Source: Lachnospiraceae bacterium (GTDB lineage: Bacteria; Bacillota; Clostridia; Lachnospirales; Lachnospiraceae). From it: a stretch of DNA of 11,362 nt. Both the position numbers and the translations under genes were made by a program. This document shows positions 1 to 7,347 of the stretch, one piece after another (position 1 is the first letter of the stretch; every line of letters starts with the position of its first letter). The notes beneath the pieces were generated by a model. That model was given only the letters and a program-made list of their open reading frames with translations, was not told the DNA's origin and did not search any database. Location of the stretch: assembly GCA_900763175.1 (NCBI GenBank), contig CAAFJI010000236.1, forward strand, positions 1 to 11,362. Direction: 5' to 3'.

Positions 1-109
1 AGCTTATTCTGCATATTTTACTTTTCTTTTTGTCTTAAAAGTATTACAATAATAAAAACCCATCTGCTTTTGTAAAAGCACGTGGAGTATACTGAAAGGA
101 GCAGACATT

Positions 110-538
110 ATGGCAAAAATCAACAAATATTGGGGACTGATCGCCCTTGGTGCAGTGACAGCCGCTGCAGCCGGTGCTATTGCAGCTTCCTTAAGCAGAC
201 GTAAGGAACTTGAAAATGCGGCTGATTTTGATGATGATTTTGAAGACGATCTTAAAGATGACGAGGATGTAAGAGAAGCCAAAGAAAAGAAAGAATCCCC
301 TGAAGATTTCATTTCCTGGGAAGCATCTTCCGAGGATGAAGAGGAAATGGCTGATGAGGCAGAAGAAGCTGCCAAAAATGTAGAAGCAATTCCGGAAGAA
401 GAGGAAAGCTCTGATGTGTCAGATTCTGTAGATAAAAAAGTCGAAGAAGCAAAAGAGGCTGCAGAAGCTTTGGAAAAGACCCTTGCGGAGGCAGAAAAAG
501 CGCAGGAAGCAGAAGAAGCTTCCATTCATATCGACTAA
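110..538 (+). CDS. Small membrane-anchored, highly acidic protein of unknown function
   Basis: A 142-residue protein that I do not recognise. Residues 1-6 are basic or polar. Residues about 8-28 form one Ala/Gly-rich hydrophobic segment followed by SRRK, which fits an uncleaved N-terminal membrane anchor. The rest is dominated by Glu and Asp with scattered Lys and Ala. The final third (KKVEEAKEAAEALEKTLAEA) has the look of a charged helix or coiled coil. No catalytic motif is visible. The start is supported by an AAAGGAG site at 95-101, eight bases before the ATG. Bases 1-94 are AT-rich; I found no convincing promoter there. A strong hairpin terminator follows at 572-607, so it is probably a one-gene transcript in this window, convergent with glnS. 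The strand is secure: the opposite strand also has a long open frame here, but that translates to Ser-rich low-complexity sequence. Function unknown. Confidence 0.8.
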   Translation: MAKINKYWGLIALGAVTAAAAGAIAASLSRRKELENAADFDDDFEDDLKDDEDVREAKEKKESPEDFISWEASSEDEEEMADEAEEAAKNVEAIPEEEESSDVSDSVDKKVEEAKEAAEALEKTLAEAEKAQEAEEASIHID

Positions 539-571
539 TATCTTTTTTAACTGTGGATCTCCTATTGCATA

Positions 572-607
572 AAAAAACATCGCAGCACTGAAACTGCGAT
601 GTTTTTT
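572..607. terminator. Bidirectional intrinsic terminator between the acidic-protein gene and glnS
   Basis: ACATCGCAG (577-585) pairs perfectly with CTGCGATGT (594-602) around an 8-base loop. It is flanked by an A-run at 571-577 and a T-run at 602-607, so the hairpin has a U-tract when read in either direction. It can end the small acidic-protein transcript on the plus strand and the glnS transcript on the minus strand. Confidence 0.9.
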
Positions 608-610
608 CTG

Positions 611-651
611 GACCGATAATTTTGCTTCGCTATAAAGCGAAATTATCGGTC
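611..651. repeat. Long imperfect hairpin downstream of glnS
   Basis: GACCGATAAT (611-620) is the exact inverse of ATTATCGGTC (642-651). An inner stem TTCGC (626-630) / GCGAA (637-641) closes a TATAAA loop, leaving a 5-base bulge on one side. It lies between the glnS stop and the terminator at 572-607. On the glnS strand it is followed by CAGAAAAAA rather than U residues, so by itself it is not a canonical terminator. It may protect the 3' end of the glnS mRNA or act as the first half of a tandem terminator. Confidence 0.7.
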
Positions 652-667
652 ATATTTTATTTTCCTA

Positions 668-2335
668 TCAGGCCTTTGGAAGTTTAAAGGAACTCTTAAG
701 TGATACAACACGGTTAAATACAGGTGCTCCATCTTTGGAATCGTGGATGTCTGCACAATAAAATCCGTTTCTTACAAACTGATAGCTATCGGATCCTTTT
801 GCCTTCATCAGCTCAGGCTCTACATAAGCAGTTACCTCAACAAGAGAATTTGGATTCAGGTTCAATTCTCCTGTTTCTTTATCGTAAACGCCCTTTTCCT
901 CATCTACAATGTTTTCATAAAGGCGAACTGGTACCTTTCCGGCATTTGAAGCTTCTACCCAGTGAATGGTTCCTTTTACTTTTCTGCCATCAGGAGCATT
1001 TCCGCCCTTTGTTTCCGGATCATAGGTACAGTGAACTGCAGTGATAGTTCCGTCATCCAGTGCCTCATAACCTGTGCAGGTTACAAAGTAAGCGTTCATC
1101 AGACGCACCTCTGTTCCCAGGGTCAGACGTTTATATTTCTTCGGAGGCTCCACCATGAAGTCCTCTCTCTCAATGTACAGCTCTTTTCCAAATGGAACCT
1201 TTCTGGTTCCCAGCGCCTCATTTTCCATATTATTTGGTGCATCCAGGTACTCTACCTGTCCTTCTGGATAATTGTCTATGATCATTTTGATCGGATCCAG
1301 AACCGCCATACAACGTGGGGCCTTCAGCTTCAGGTCTTCACGGATGCAGTACTCCAGCATTGCATAGTCAACGGAGCTGTCAGCTTTTGATACACCACAC
1401 AGTTCTACAAATTTCTGGATAGCTTCTGGTGTATATCCACGGCGGCGGAGTCCGGAAATAGATACCAGCCTCGGATCATCCCATCCATCTACAATACCAG
1501 TCTCAACCAGCTTCTTAATATAACGCTTACCGGTTACCACATTTGTAAGATACAGCTTGGCAAACTCAATCTGCTTAGGAGGATGAGGATACTCCAGTTC
1601 TCTTACCACCCAGTCATACAAAGGTCTGTGATCCTCAAACTCCAGTGTACAGATAGAATGGGTAATTCCCTCAATAGCATCCTCAATAGGATGTGCAAAA
1701 TCATACATTGGATAAATGCACCAGGTATCTCCTGTTCTGTGATGGCTTACGTGAGCTACACGATAAATAACCGGGTCACGCATATTCATATTTGGAGAAG
1801 CCATATCGATTTTGGCACGGAGAACCTTCTCTCCATCAGCATATTTGCCCTCTTTCATCTCTTCAAAAAGCTGAAGATTCTCCTCTACGCTTCTGTTACG
1901 GTATGGGCTTTCCTTTCCAGGCTCTTTTAAAGTTCCTCGGTATTCCCTAATCTGGTCTGCACTGAGATCGCAGACATAAGCCTTTCCCTTTTTGATAAGC
2001 TTTACTGCTGCTTCATACATCTGACCAAAATAGTCGGAAGCAAAAAACAGTCTGTCTTCCCAGTCTGCGCCAAGCCATTTGATATCTTCTTTAATGGATT
2101 CTACAAACTCGGATTTCTCTTTTGTAGGGTTTGTATCATCAAAACGCATATTAAACTTACCGTTATATTCTTTAGCCAGTCCATAATTTAAAAGGATGGA
2201 TTTAGCGTGTCCAATGTGAAGATAACCATTTGGCTCCGGCGGGAAACGTGTATGAACGGTATCATAGACTCCTTCTGCTAGATCTTTATCAATGATGTTC
2301 TCAATAAAATTTTTGGAAACCGTTTCGTTATCCAT
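668..2335 (-). CDS. glnS: Glutaminyl-tRNA synthetase (GlnRS)
   Basis: Class I aminoacyl-tRNA synthetase that charges tRNA-Gln with glutamine in the cytoplasm. At 555 residues it matches the usual bacterial GlnRS length (E. coli about 554). Visible marks are the PPEPNGYLHIGH ATP-binding signature (HIGH at residues 40-43), RFDDTNP at 64-70, the DGWDDPRL and ISGLRRRGYTPE blocks after residue 282, and the C-terminal beta-barrel region ending in SLKSSFKLPKA. The second class I signature, VMSKR in E. coli GlnRS, reads VTGKR here (267-271). It aligns without a gap and keeps the Lys-Arg; I believe this variant recurs in clostridial GlnRS. The ATG follows AGGAGGGAGAAAC, a strong ribosome binding site. 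The 186-base upstream gap shows no T-box antiterminator. The gene is monocistronic, divergent from tRNA-Thr, with hairpins after its stop. GluRS is excluded by the GlnRS-specific second half. Confidence 0.97.
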   Translation of the reverse strand: MDNETVSKNFIENIIDKDLAEGVYDTVHTRFPPEPNGYLHIGHAKSILLNYGLAKEYNGKFNMRFDDTNPTKEKSEFVESIKEDIKWLGADWEDRLFFASDYFGQMYEAAVKLIKKGKAYVCDLSADQIREYRGTLKEPGKESPYRNRSVEENLQLFEEMKEGKYADGEKVLRAKIDMASPNMNMRDPVIYRVAHVSHHRTGDTWCIYPMYDFAHPIEDAIEGITHSICTLEFEDHRPLYDWVVRELEYPHPPKQIEFAKLYLTNVVTGKRYIKKLVETGIVDGWDDPRLVSISGLRRRGYTPEAIQKFVELCGVSKADSSVDYAMLEYCIREDLKLKAPRCMAVLDPIKMIIDNYPEGQVEYLDAPNNMENEALGTRKVPFGKELYIEREDFMVEPPKKYKRLTLGTEVRLMNAYFVTCTGYEALDDGTITAVHCTYDPETKGGNAPDGRKVKGTIHWVEASNAGKVPVRLYENIVDEEKGVYDKETGELNLNPNSLVEVTAYVEPELMKAKGSDSYQFVRNGFYCADIHDSKDGAPVFNRVVSLKSSFKLPKA

Positions 2336-2454
2336 GTTTCTCCCTCCTGAATTTATCTTAGTTGATTTATCTTATCATAAACCATCCAATTTTGAAAGTT
2401 CTTCTGAAAAAAAACTTATTTTTTATTTTTTTCTAACTTTTTTGAAAATAACTG

Positions 2455-2486
2455 TTGACATTCCACATTCTTTCTGGTAGTATAAT
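2455..2486 (+). promoter_or_regulatory. Sigma-A type promoter of tRNA-Thr
   Basis: A perfect -35 TTGACA sits at 2455-2460. The -10 region reads TAGTATAAT: TAGTAT at 2478-2483 gives the standard 17-base spacer, while the perfect TATAAT at 2481-2486 would give 20 bases, so the first is the likelier reading. It points at the tRNA gene, which begins about 35-40 bases further on. It is the only convincing promoter in the divergent gap. The glnS promoter on the other strand is not clear; TATGAT/TAAGAT-like -10 sequences near 2370-2380 lack a good -35. Confidence 0.8.
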
Positions 2487-2521
2487 CAACTGTGAGCGGC
2501 AGAGATGCTGGATATAAGAGT

Positions 2522-2594
2522 GCTGATGTGGCTCAGTCGGTAGAGCGTCGCCTTGGTAAGGCGGAGGTCACGGGTTCGATTCCCGTCATCAGCT
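2522..2594 (+). tRNA. tRNA-Thr(GGT)
   Basis: The 73-base cloverleaf folds fully. The acceptor GCTGATG (2522-2528) pairs with CATCAGC (2587-2593). The D-arm is GCTC/GAGC, the anticodon arm is CGCC-TTGGTAA-GGCG with anticodon GGT, and the T-arm is ACGGG-TTCGATT-CCCGT. The discriminator is T at 2594, and no CCA is encoded. GGT reads the threonine codons ACC and ACU. The gene stands alone, with its own promoter upstream and terminator downstream. Confidence 0.97.
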
Positions 2595-2596
2595 TG

Positions 2597-2625
2597 AAGC
2601 CCTTGATTTCCAAGGGCTTTTTTCT
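2597..2625 (+). terminator. Intrinsic terminator of tRNA-Thr
   Basis: AAGCCCTTG (2597-2605) pairs perfectly with CAAGGGCTT (2611-2619) around ATTTC, followed by a T-run to 2623 and beyond. It begins two bases after the mature tRNA end. Read on the minus strand the hairpin is followed by CAAGCTG rather than U residues, so it is a poor terminator for the convergent adhesin operon. Confidence 0.92.
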
Positions 2626-2674
2626 TTTTCTGTATTTATTTGCATATCCTTTTTCAGAGTATTTTAATAACACT

Positions 2675-5600
2675 CTATTTTTCTTTTACGATCACAGTAT
2701 TTCTTACAAATGCAGTGTCTGTAAGAAGACTATCGTTTACCTTTTTATTGGTAAATACAGCTGAGCCATTCTGATTTTCCGTCAGAGAAAACTCTACCTC
2801 CTGTCCATCCTGTTTTCCATTTACTACCTGATCGATTTTTTCCAGCTGATAACGAAGGGTTTTCCTTTCTCTTACCCTGTACTTTCCTGCCGGAACCCAG
2901 ATTGTAGCTTCCAGACTTACATCTCCCTGATTTCCAGTTTGATCTGGAGTAAATTCCACTGTCTCAAAAAAAGTATAGCTTTCTTTTTCCAGGTCTGTTC
3001 CTTCTATTTGAAAAGTAAATGTAGGATTGCCATGAGCCCATACAATTTCTTCTCCATGTATCACCTTTTTCAAATGAATTTCAACTAATTTTATATCAGA
3101 AAGCTGAAATCTCTGTACACCCCCTATGCTTCTCACCTGACATATAGTAGAAGCTCCTTTTTTATATCCTGCTGGTGCCTTAAGCTCTGAAAGAATATAG
3201 GTTCCCTCCGGAAGCCGATTGATGCGATGAGATGTTTTTTCAGATTCCCAGGTATCTATAATTTTACCATTTTTATCGCACAGCTGAAGAATAGCACCAG
3301 CTACAGCCTGCCCTGTAACCTTATCTGTTTTCAAAAACTCTGCCTTTATGTAGGAGTTTTCCACAAGAATCTCATGCCCCTGTTCCTTTTGAACCATTCC
3401 ATCCATTTCTACAGTAAAACGATTTACCTTTGTGTCCAGAATGTATCCTTCTGGTGTACTTGTTTCTTTGAAGAAATAGGTTCCTGGCACCAATCCTTTT
3501 AATTCAATCTGTCCATTTTTGTCTGTCTGGCAGGTAACACCCTTGTCTTCAGCTTCCGAAGCGCTCCATATCAGAAACTCTACGCCTGGCAGAGCAATGA
3601 CTTTTTCTCCTTCTGCTTCTGTTTTGGACACTTTTTTGATTCTCACAAAAGTTTCCTCATCTTCAAAAAGTAAAGGAGTTGGATTTTCTGTATTTTCCGC
3701 CAGTACTTCTTTTGTTTCACTGTCCAAAACATATCCTGCCGGAGGAAGAATTTCTTTCACTGTATATTTTCCCATATAAAGACCTTCTGCCTTTCCAATA
3801 CCAGCTTTGTCTGTCTCGACTTCAGCAGCTACAGATCCCTTTTTAATAAGAATTTTTCCAATAGAGGAATAAATATCCTCTGCTGCCACTATCTGGAATT
3901 TTGCTCCAGAAAGAGGATTTCCTGTTTTATCTGTTTTTTTCAGTGTGATTCTTCCCTTAGGTGTCCATTCCTTTACGATCAGTTCTGTTTTCTCGGAACG
4001 CTTTTCTGACAAAAGTGGGGCTCCATTGTTCCATTTAAAAATACTCACTGCCGTGTTCTCTATATGTGCCTCCAAAAGCTCCAAATTCTGATTTTCCACA
4101 TAATAGTTCTGCAGATTACAGTTCTTTTTTAGCTTTACGGTAAGTTGAAGGGAAATTTCCTGTCCATAGAAATTTTCCGGCAGTATTCCCTCAGAGAACA
4201 AAAGCAGTTTGTTTCCTTCTTTTTCCATTTTCCATCCATTGCTGCTACCAAGATCCCCCTGAAACTCAGCCAAGGTCTCCTGGTTTCGTTTTAGGATAAC
4301 GCTCTTTAATTCCAGGCAATCGGCAAGAGTATCCTCTATTTTTAGCTGTTCTATCTGCCATTCCTTTTTCTTCTCCGGAATCTTTTGCCGGATTTCATAA
4401 ACAGTTTCAAAGTCTCGGTCCGCATATTCTTTTTGCGTAATCCTCTCTCCGTCACTTAATATCCATTTTTCCGGCTTCTCTGGTTCTGGTCTTATTAACA
4501 CAGCTCTGTCTATAGCAGCATTTGATGTAAGGATACGTGCACTTTCATCTCCCCTTTGCCGGGTAGTCAGCGTATACCTGTTTTCTGATACGTAAAAGGC
4601 CTGATTTCCATTGTAGGAAGGCAACAGCTCCTCCGAAAGCATTTTCACATAGAGTACCATTTCATAATGCTTTCCGTAAAATGCCGGATTTCCCAGTGCT
4701 TCTGGGGTTGCTTTCACTGAAACATTCTTTCCGTTCATAGAAATCTGAAACCAGGAATCCACTCTCTGAGGGTAATTCCCATAAATTTCCATAATTCCGC
4801 CATCCAATCCCACTCCTGCGGGCAAACTATCAGATAGTTCAAACTGCTCCAGATACCCACCGTATTCATTCCATGGAACATCAATTACAAAATCATAGCG
4901 ATATGAATCATTCACAGCTGAGAGAGTGGCATCTGTTTTCCATATTCCCTCCTGAAAAGTAGAAATATACTTTTTCACTCCTATATCTTTCACTCTGTTC
5001 TTGGTTCCTGTATAAGATGTTATAACCTCATTGGACCTGCTGATTCCTTCAGACAGATTTTGATGACGGCAAGTGAGATTCGCCTGGTTTCTCATCTCGT
5101 AGTAATAATTCTCACCACTGTAAGCAGGAGAAATCTCCGTAGGGTCCATCTTTACCCCAATCTGGAATTCATAGGTCTTGCCATAGAATGCAGAAGATCC
5201 AAGTACTCCTGGCACTGCATCAAAAATGATATTGTCTGCCTGTGTTCCAATCTGGAACCAACCGCTTACATCTTCTTCTGCCGGAAGAGTCTTTACTTTC
5301 ACATACCCGTTATAGTCACAGCCTAACGGAAGTACATCCCCCACACGAAATTCATTATAATAGTATTGCGGATATTCCTCTGGGACATCTACCTGCATTG
5401 TATAGTAATATCCGGCAGTACTGTCAGGCAGTACATTGGATATTCCCTGAGAGTCCATGGTATTTCCTGTTTTTTTCAGAATTCCAGGATATTCTATTGG
5501 TCCATATGCTTTTGAATCCCAGTTAAGTCCTGCGGAAAAGCTGGTTGTTCCGGAAATAATCTCTTCATAAGCAGCACGTATTTTCCTGGAAGTCTCATTT

Positions 5601-6712
5601 GAATGCTTTTCATTTCCGGTACTAAGGATACACAAATTAAACCTGGAACAGTTATTCACTTCATAAACTACAGTATTTTGAGGGACTTCGCCTTTTACTT
5701 CCTCTGCCGGAGCGGTAAGCACTTCATAGCTTTTGGAAAATACCGTCTTATTCAGAACATTTACCACAGAATCATTGGTAGCAAATCTCTGCCCTATAGA
5801 ACCATCCTTCAATAGGATTCCAAATCGCTGATACATATCAATATCAAGCCAGCGGAATCTGTAATTTCCAGGAATTAAAGTAGTTGTCCCGCTTTTTACA
5901 ATGTCAATGCGAATTTCCTGTGCAGGCAAGGCTTCTTTAAATAAAATCCATAAGTCAGAGCTCTCACCAATTCCAAATAAAGGATATACATCTGTTACCT
6001 TGTTTCCTTTATAATCATAGGTATAATTTCGGTAATTAACACAGGTTAAAAGAAGATCCACTTTTGTCCCAGCTTCTTTGTTATATCCAACATTTGTAAC
6101 ACGAAAGCCGTATTTGCCTTTTGCATTGTCATTTAGTGGAACAAAATAAGGACCATTTACTCCACTTCCGTTTCTTCTGCCGGCCACCACATCTCCTCCG
6201 GCATTGCTCCATGGAATTACCTGCGTATCTGCATTCCATCCAAGCTTGGCATATTTGCTGCTATAAGACTGATTTCCCAAAGAGACAGTAGTAAAGCCAT
6301 TTGCCCCGAAACGCACAGGAGAACCTTCCTGAACAAAATTTTCCGGTACTGCATATAAAGATACCATATCATCTGTAACTTCCTCATCCGAAAAAATCTC
6401 TCCCAAAAGGTCTTCTTCACTGGCAAACTCTTCTATTTTCTCTTCTGAAAAAAGCTCCTCAAACCCAGCTTCCTCTGATTCATTTTCTTCTAATCCATTT
6501 TCTTCTGTTTCATTTTCCTCTGTGCCGTCCTCTGAGGCTGCAAATTCCTCCTGGGTTTCCTGATTCCCGCTGATTTCCTCTTGTTCCACTTCCCCGATAT
6601 ACTCAGCTTCTGTTGACTCACTATTCTCTGCATGACCGAAACGTTCTGAGGAAATTGTGGTAGAAACGATCATTGCAGCTATAAGAGCCGCCTTTTTCCA
6701 TCTTCGTCTCAT
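2675..6712 (-). CDS. Large secreted multidomain adhesin with isopeptide-type and SpaA/Cna-B repeats (protein F)
   Basis: This 1345-residue exported protein is probably a surface adhesin or fibre component. In order: signal peptide 1-28 (basic RRRWKK, hydrophobic core, likely cut after FGHA); Glu/Asp-rich stalk 29-118; a beta-rich head of unknown fold about 125-415 containing WLDID; three related modules (about 430-565, 575-735, 765-890), the first two sharing FYGK-x-YE-x4-VKM, the third FYGQ, with SDSLPAG/EDTLADC-like acids and late SN/EN dipeptides as in fimbrial isopeptide domains; then four SpaA/Cna-B-like domains starting near 920, 1021, 1121 and 1210, with LKKTDKTG, GKYTVKE and PAGYVLD. 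It ends at FTNKK plus about 20 residues, with no LPXTG-like motif, no hydrophobic tail and no basic end, so it cannot be sortase-anchored by itself. The ATG overlaps the stop of the preceding gene (ATGA) behind GAGGAGGG. It is last in the operon, with no clear terminator. Domain families are certain in type; individual boundaries are approximate and the ligand unknown. Confidence 0.9.
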   Translation of the reverse strand: MRRRWKKAALIAAMIVSTTISSERFGHAENSESTEAEYIGEVEQEEISGNQETQEEFAASEDGTEENETEENGLEENESEEAGFEELFSEEKIEEFASEEDLLGEIFSDEEVTDDMVSLYAVPENFVQEGSPVRFGANGFTTVSLGNQSYSSKYAKLGWNADTQVIPWSNAGGDVVAGRRNGSGVNGPYFVPLNDNAKGKYGFRVTNVGYNKEAGTKVDLLLTCVNYRNYTYDYKGNKVTDVYPLFGIGESSDLWILFKEALPAQEIRIDIVKSGTTTLIPGNYRFRWLDIDMYQRFGILLKDGSIGQRFATNDSVVNVLNKTVFSKSYEVLTAPAEEVKGEVPQNTVVYEVNNCSRFNLCILSTGNEKHSNETSRKIRAAYEEIISGTTSFSAGLNWDSKAYGPIEYPGILKKTGNTMDSQGISNVLPDSTAGYYYTMQVDVPEEYPQYYYNEFRVGDVLPLGCDYNGYVKVKTLPAEEDVSGWFQIGTQADNIIFDAVPGVLGSSAFYGKTYEFQIGVKMDPTEISPAYSGENYYYEMRNQANLTCRHQNLSEGISRSNEVITSYTGTKNRVKDIGVKKYISTFQEGIWKTDATLSAVNDSYRYDFVIDVPWNEYGGYLEQFELSDSLPAGVGLDGGIMEIYGNYPQRVDSWFQISMNGKNVSVKATPEALGNPAFYGKHYEMVLYVKMLSEELLPSYNGNQAFYVSENRYTLTTRQRGDESARILTSNAAIDRAVLIRPEPEKPEKWILSDGERITQKEYADRDFETVYEIRQKIPEKKKEWQIEQLKIEDTLADCLELKSVILKRNQETLAEFQGDLGSSNGWKMEKEGNKLLLFSEGILPENFYGQEISLQLTVKLKKNCNLQNYYVENQNLELLEAHIENTAVSIFKWNNGAPLLSEKRSEKTELIVKEWTPKGRITLKKTDKTGNPLSGAKFQIVAAEDIYSSIGKILIKKGSVAAEVETDKAGIGKAEGLYMGKYTVKEILPPAGYVLDSETKEVLAENTENPTPLLFEDEETFVRIKKVSKTEAEGEKVIALPGVEFLIWSASEAEDKGVTCQTDKNGQIELKGLVPGTYFFKETSTPEGYILDTKVNRFTVEMDGMVQKEQGHEILVENSYIKAEFLKTDKVTGQAVAGAILQLCDKNGKIIDTWESEKTSHRINRLPEGTYILSELKAPAGYKKGASTICQVRSIGGVQRFQLSDIKLVEIHLKKVIHGEEIVWAHGNPTFTFQIEGTDLEKESYTFFETVEFTPDQTGNQGDVSLEATIWVPAGKYRVRERKTLRYQLEKIDQVVNGKQDGQEVEFSLTENQNGSAVFTNKKVNDSLLTDTAFVRNTVIVKEK

Positions 6713-7347
6713 AGACTTCCCTCCTCATCCGCTTCCTGCTGTTCCAAATAGTCCTGATAAATTTCTTTCAGGGATTTTTCTTTACTCTGGGTCTGGATTA
6801 CCTTTGCTTTAACTGGCATCTCGTATGTTTCTGTAGGATCCAGCTCACCCTCCAGATAATTTACCATTGTTATCCTTTCAAACAGCGGAGCTGTCGTCTC
6901 TCCAGGCTTTAGAAGTTTTCTATAGCCATATACATAAGTTTTCACATTCCGCTCCTGTTTCTGAAACAAAAGAGTCCACTCAGACTCTTCTGCCAGAAAA
7001 GTAAACAACTCCACGTTCTTAGCAGGCAGCTTTTGATTGCTGTAAGTATCTACAATGGAAATCTCTGCCATAGGGATTTCTACTTCCAGAAATACATTTG
7101 CCTCATTGGTTCCTGTATTTTTTACTACTGGATCCTTCTTCAGGATTTGCCCCGGATAGATTTTTTCTCCTTTTAGTGGATTCCAATGTTCCTCCAAAAG
7201 CTCTGCCTTTACACTTCCTGCAGTGACCACGTTTCTTATCTCACCTGTGGCATCCCAAAGATAAGCCCCTGTAATTCCCACAGTAAGTCCAATGCCAAGT
7301 AGGATTCCTGTCACTGTGAAAGTAACCTTCTTTATCTTCAAATTCAT
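6709..7347 (-). CDS. TasA/camelysin-like exported protein (protein E), SipW-type substrate
   Basis: A 212-residue secreted protein of the TasA/CalY type. The N-terminus (KIKKVTFTVTGILLGIGLTVG) is a signal peptide ending ITGA-YLWD, the alanine-aromatic-acid pattern of SipW substrates. The strand signature PGQILKKDPVVKNTG follows at about residue 63, then VFLEVEIP. Near the end MPVKAKVIQ matches the closing A-x-x-I-Q strand of its paralogues, and a charged tail rich in Glu and Lys follows. Start choice is uncertain. ATG at 7347 overlaps the sipW stop (ATGA), but its AAGGGGAG site touches it; TTG at 7341 would be six bases from that site; TTG at 7365 has no site and is unlikely. It lies directly after the signal peptidase and is coupled to the adhesin F, so it is probably matured by the former and works with the latter. 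No sorting motif. It could be a fibre subunit; the exact role is inferred. Confidence 0.85.
   Translation of the reverse strand: MNLKIKKVTFTVTGILLGIGLTVGITGAYLWDATGEIRNVVTAGSVKAELLEEHWNPLKGEKIYPGQILKKDPVVKNTGTNEANVFLEVEIPMAEISIVDTYSNQKLPAKNVELFTFLAEESEWTLLFQKQERNVKTYVYGYRKLLKPGETTAPLFERITMVNYLEGELDPTETYEMPVKAKVIQTQSKEKSLKEIYQDYLEQQEADEEGSL

Noticed and set aside
4..525. A 173-codon open frame on the minus strand opposite the small acidic protein
   Set aside because: It translates to almost pure Ser/Ala low-complexity sequence, the expected mirror of Glu/Asp/Ala codons on the other strand. The plus-strand gene has a proper ribosome binding site and a terminator.
2522..2625. tRNA-Thr 3' end as an attachment site of an integrated island containing the adhesin operon
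   Set aside because: No second copy of the tRNA 3' segment appears in the window and there is no integrase. The operon points toward the tRNA but shows no mobility genes.
2656..2676. Inverted repeat AGAGT...ACTCT after the adhesin stop as an intrinsic terminator
   Set aside because: The stem is short and AT-rich, and the sequence after it on the operon strand is GAAAAAGG, not a U-tract.
3227..5815. Several plus-strand open frames of 70-94 codons inside the adhesin gene
   Set aside because: They have no ribosome binding sites, give Phe/Ser/Cys-rich improbable proteins, and lie opposite a gene with clear domain content.
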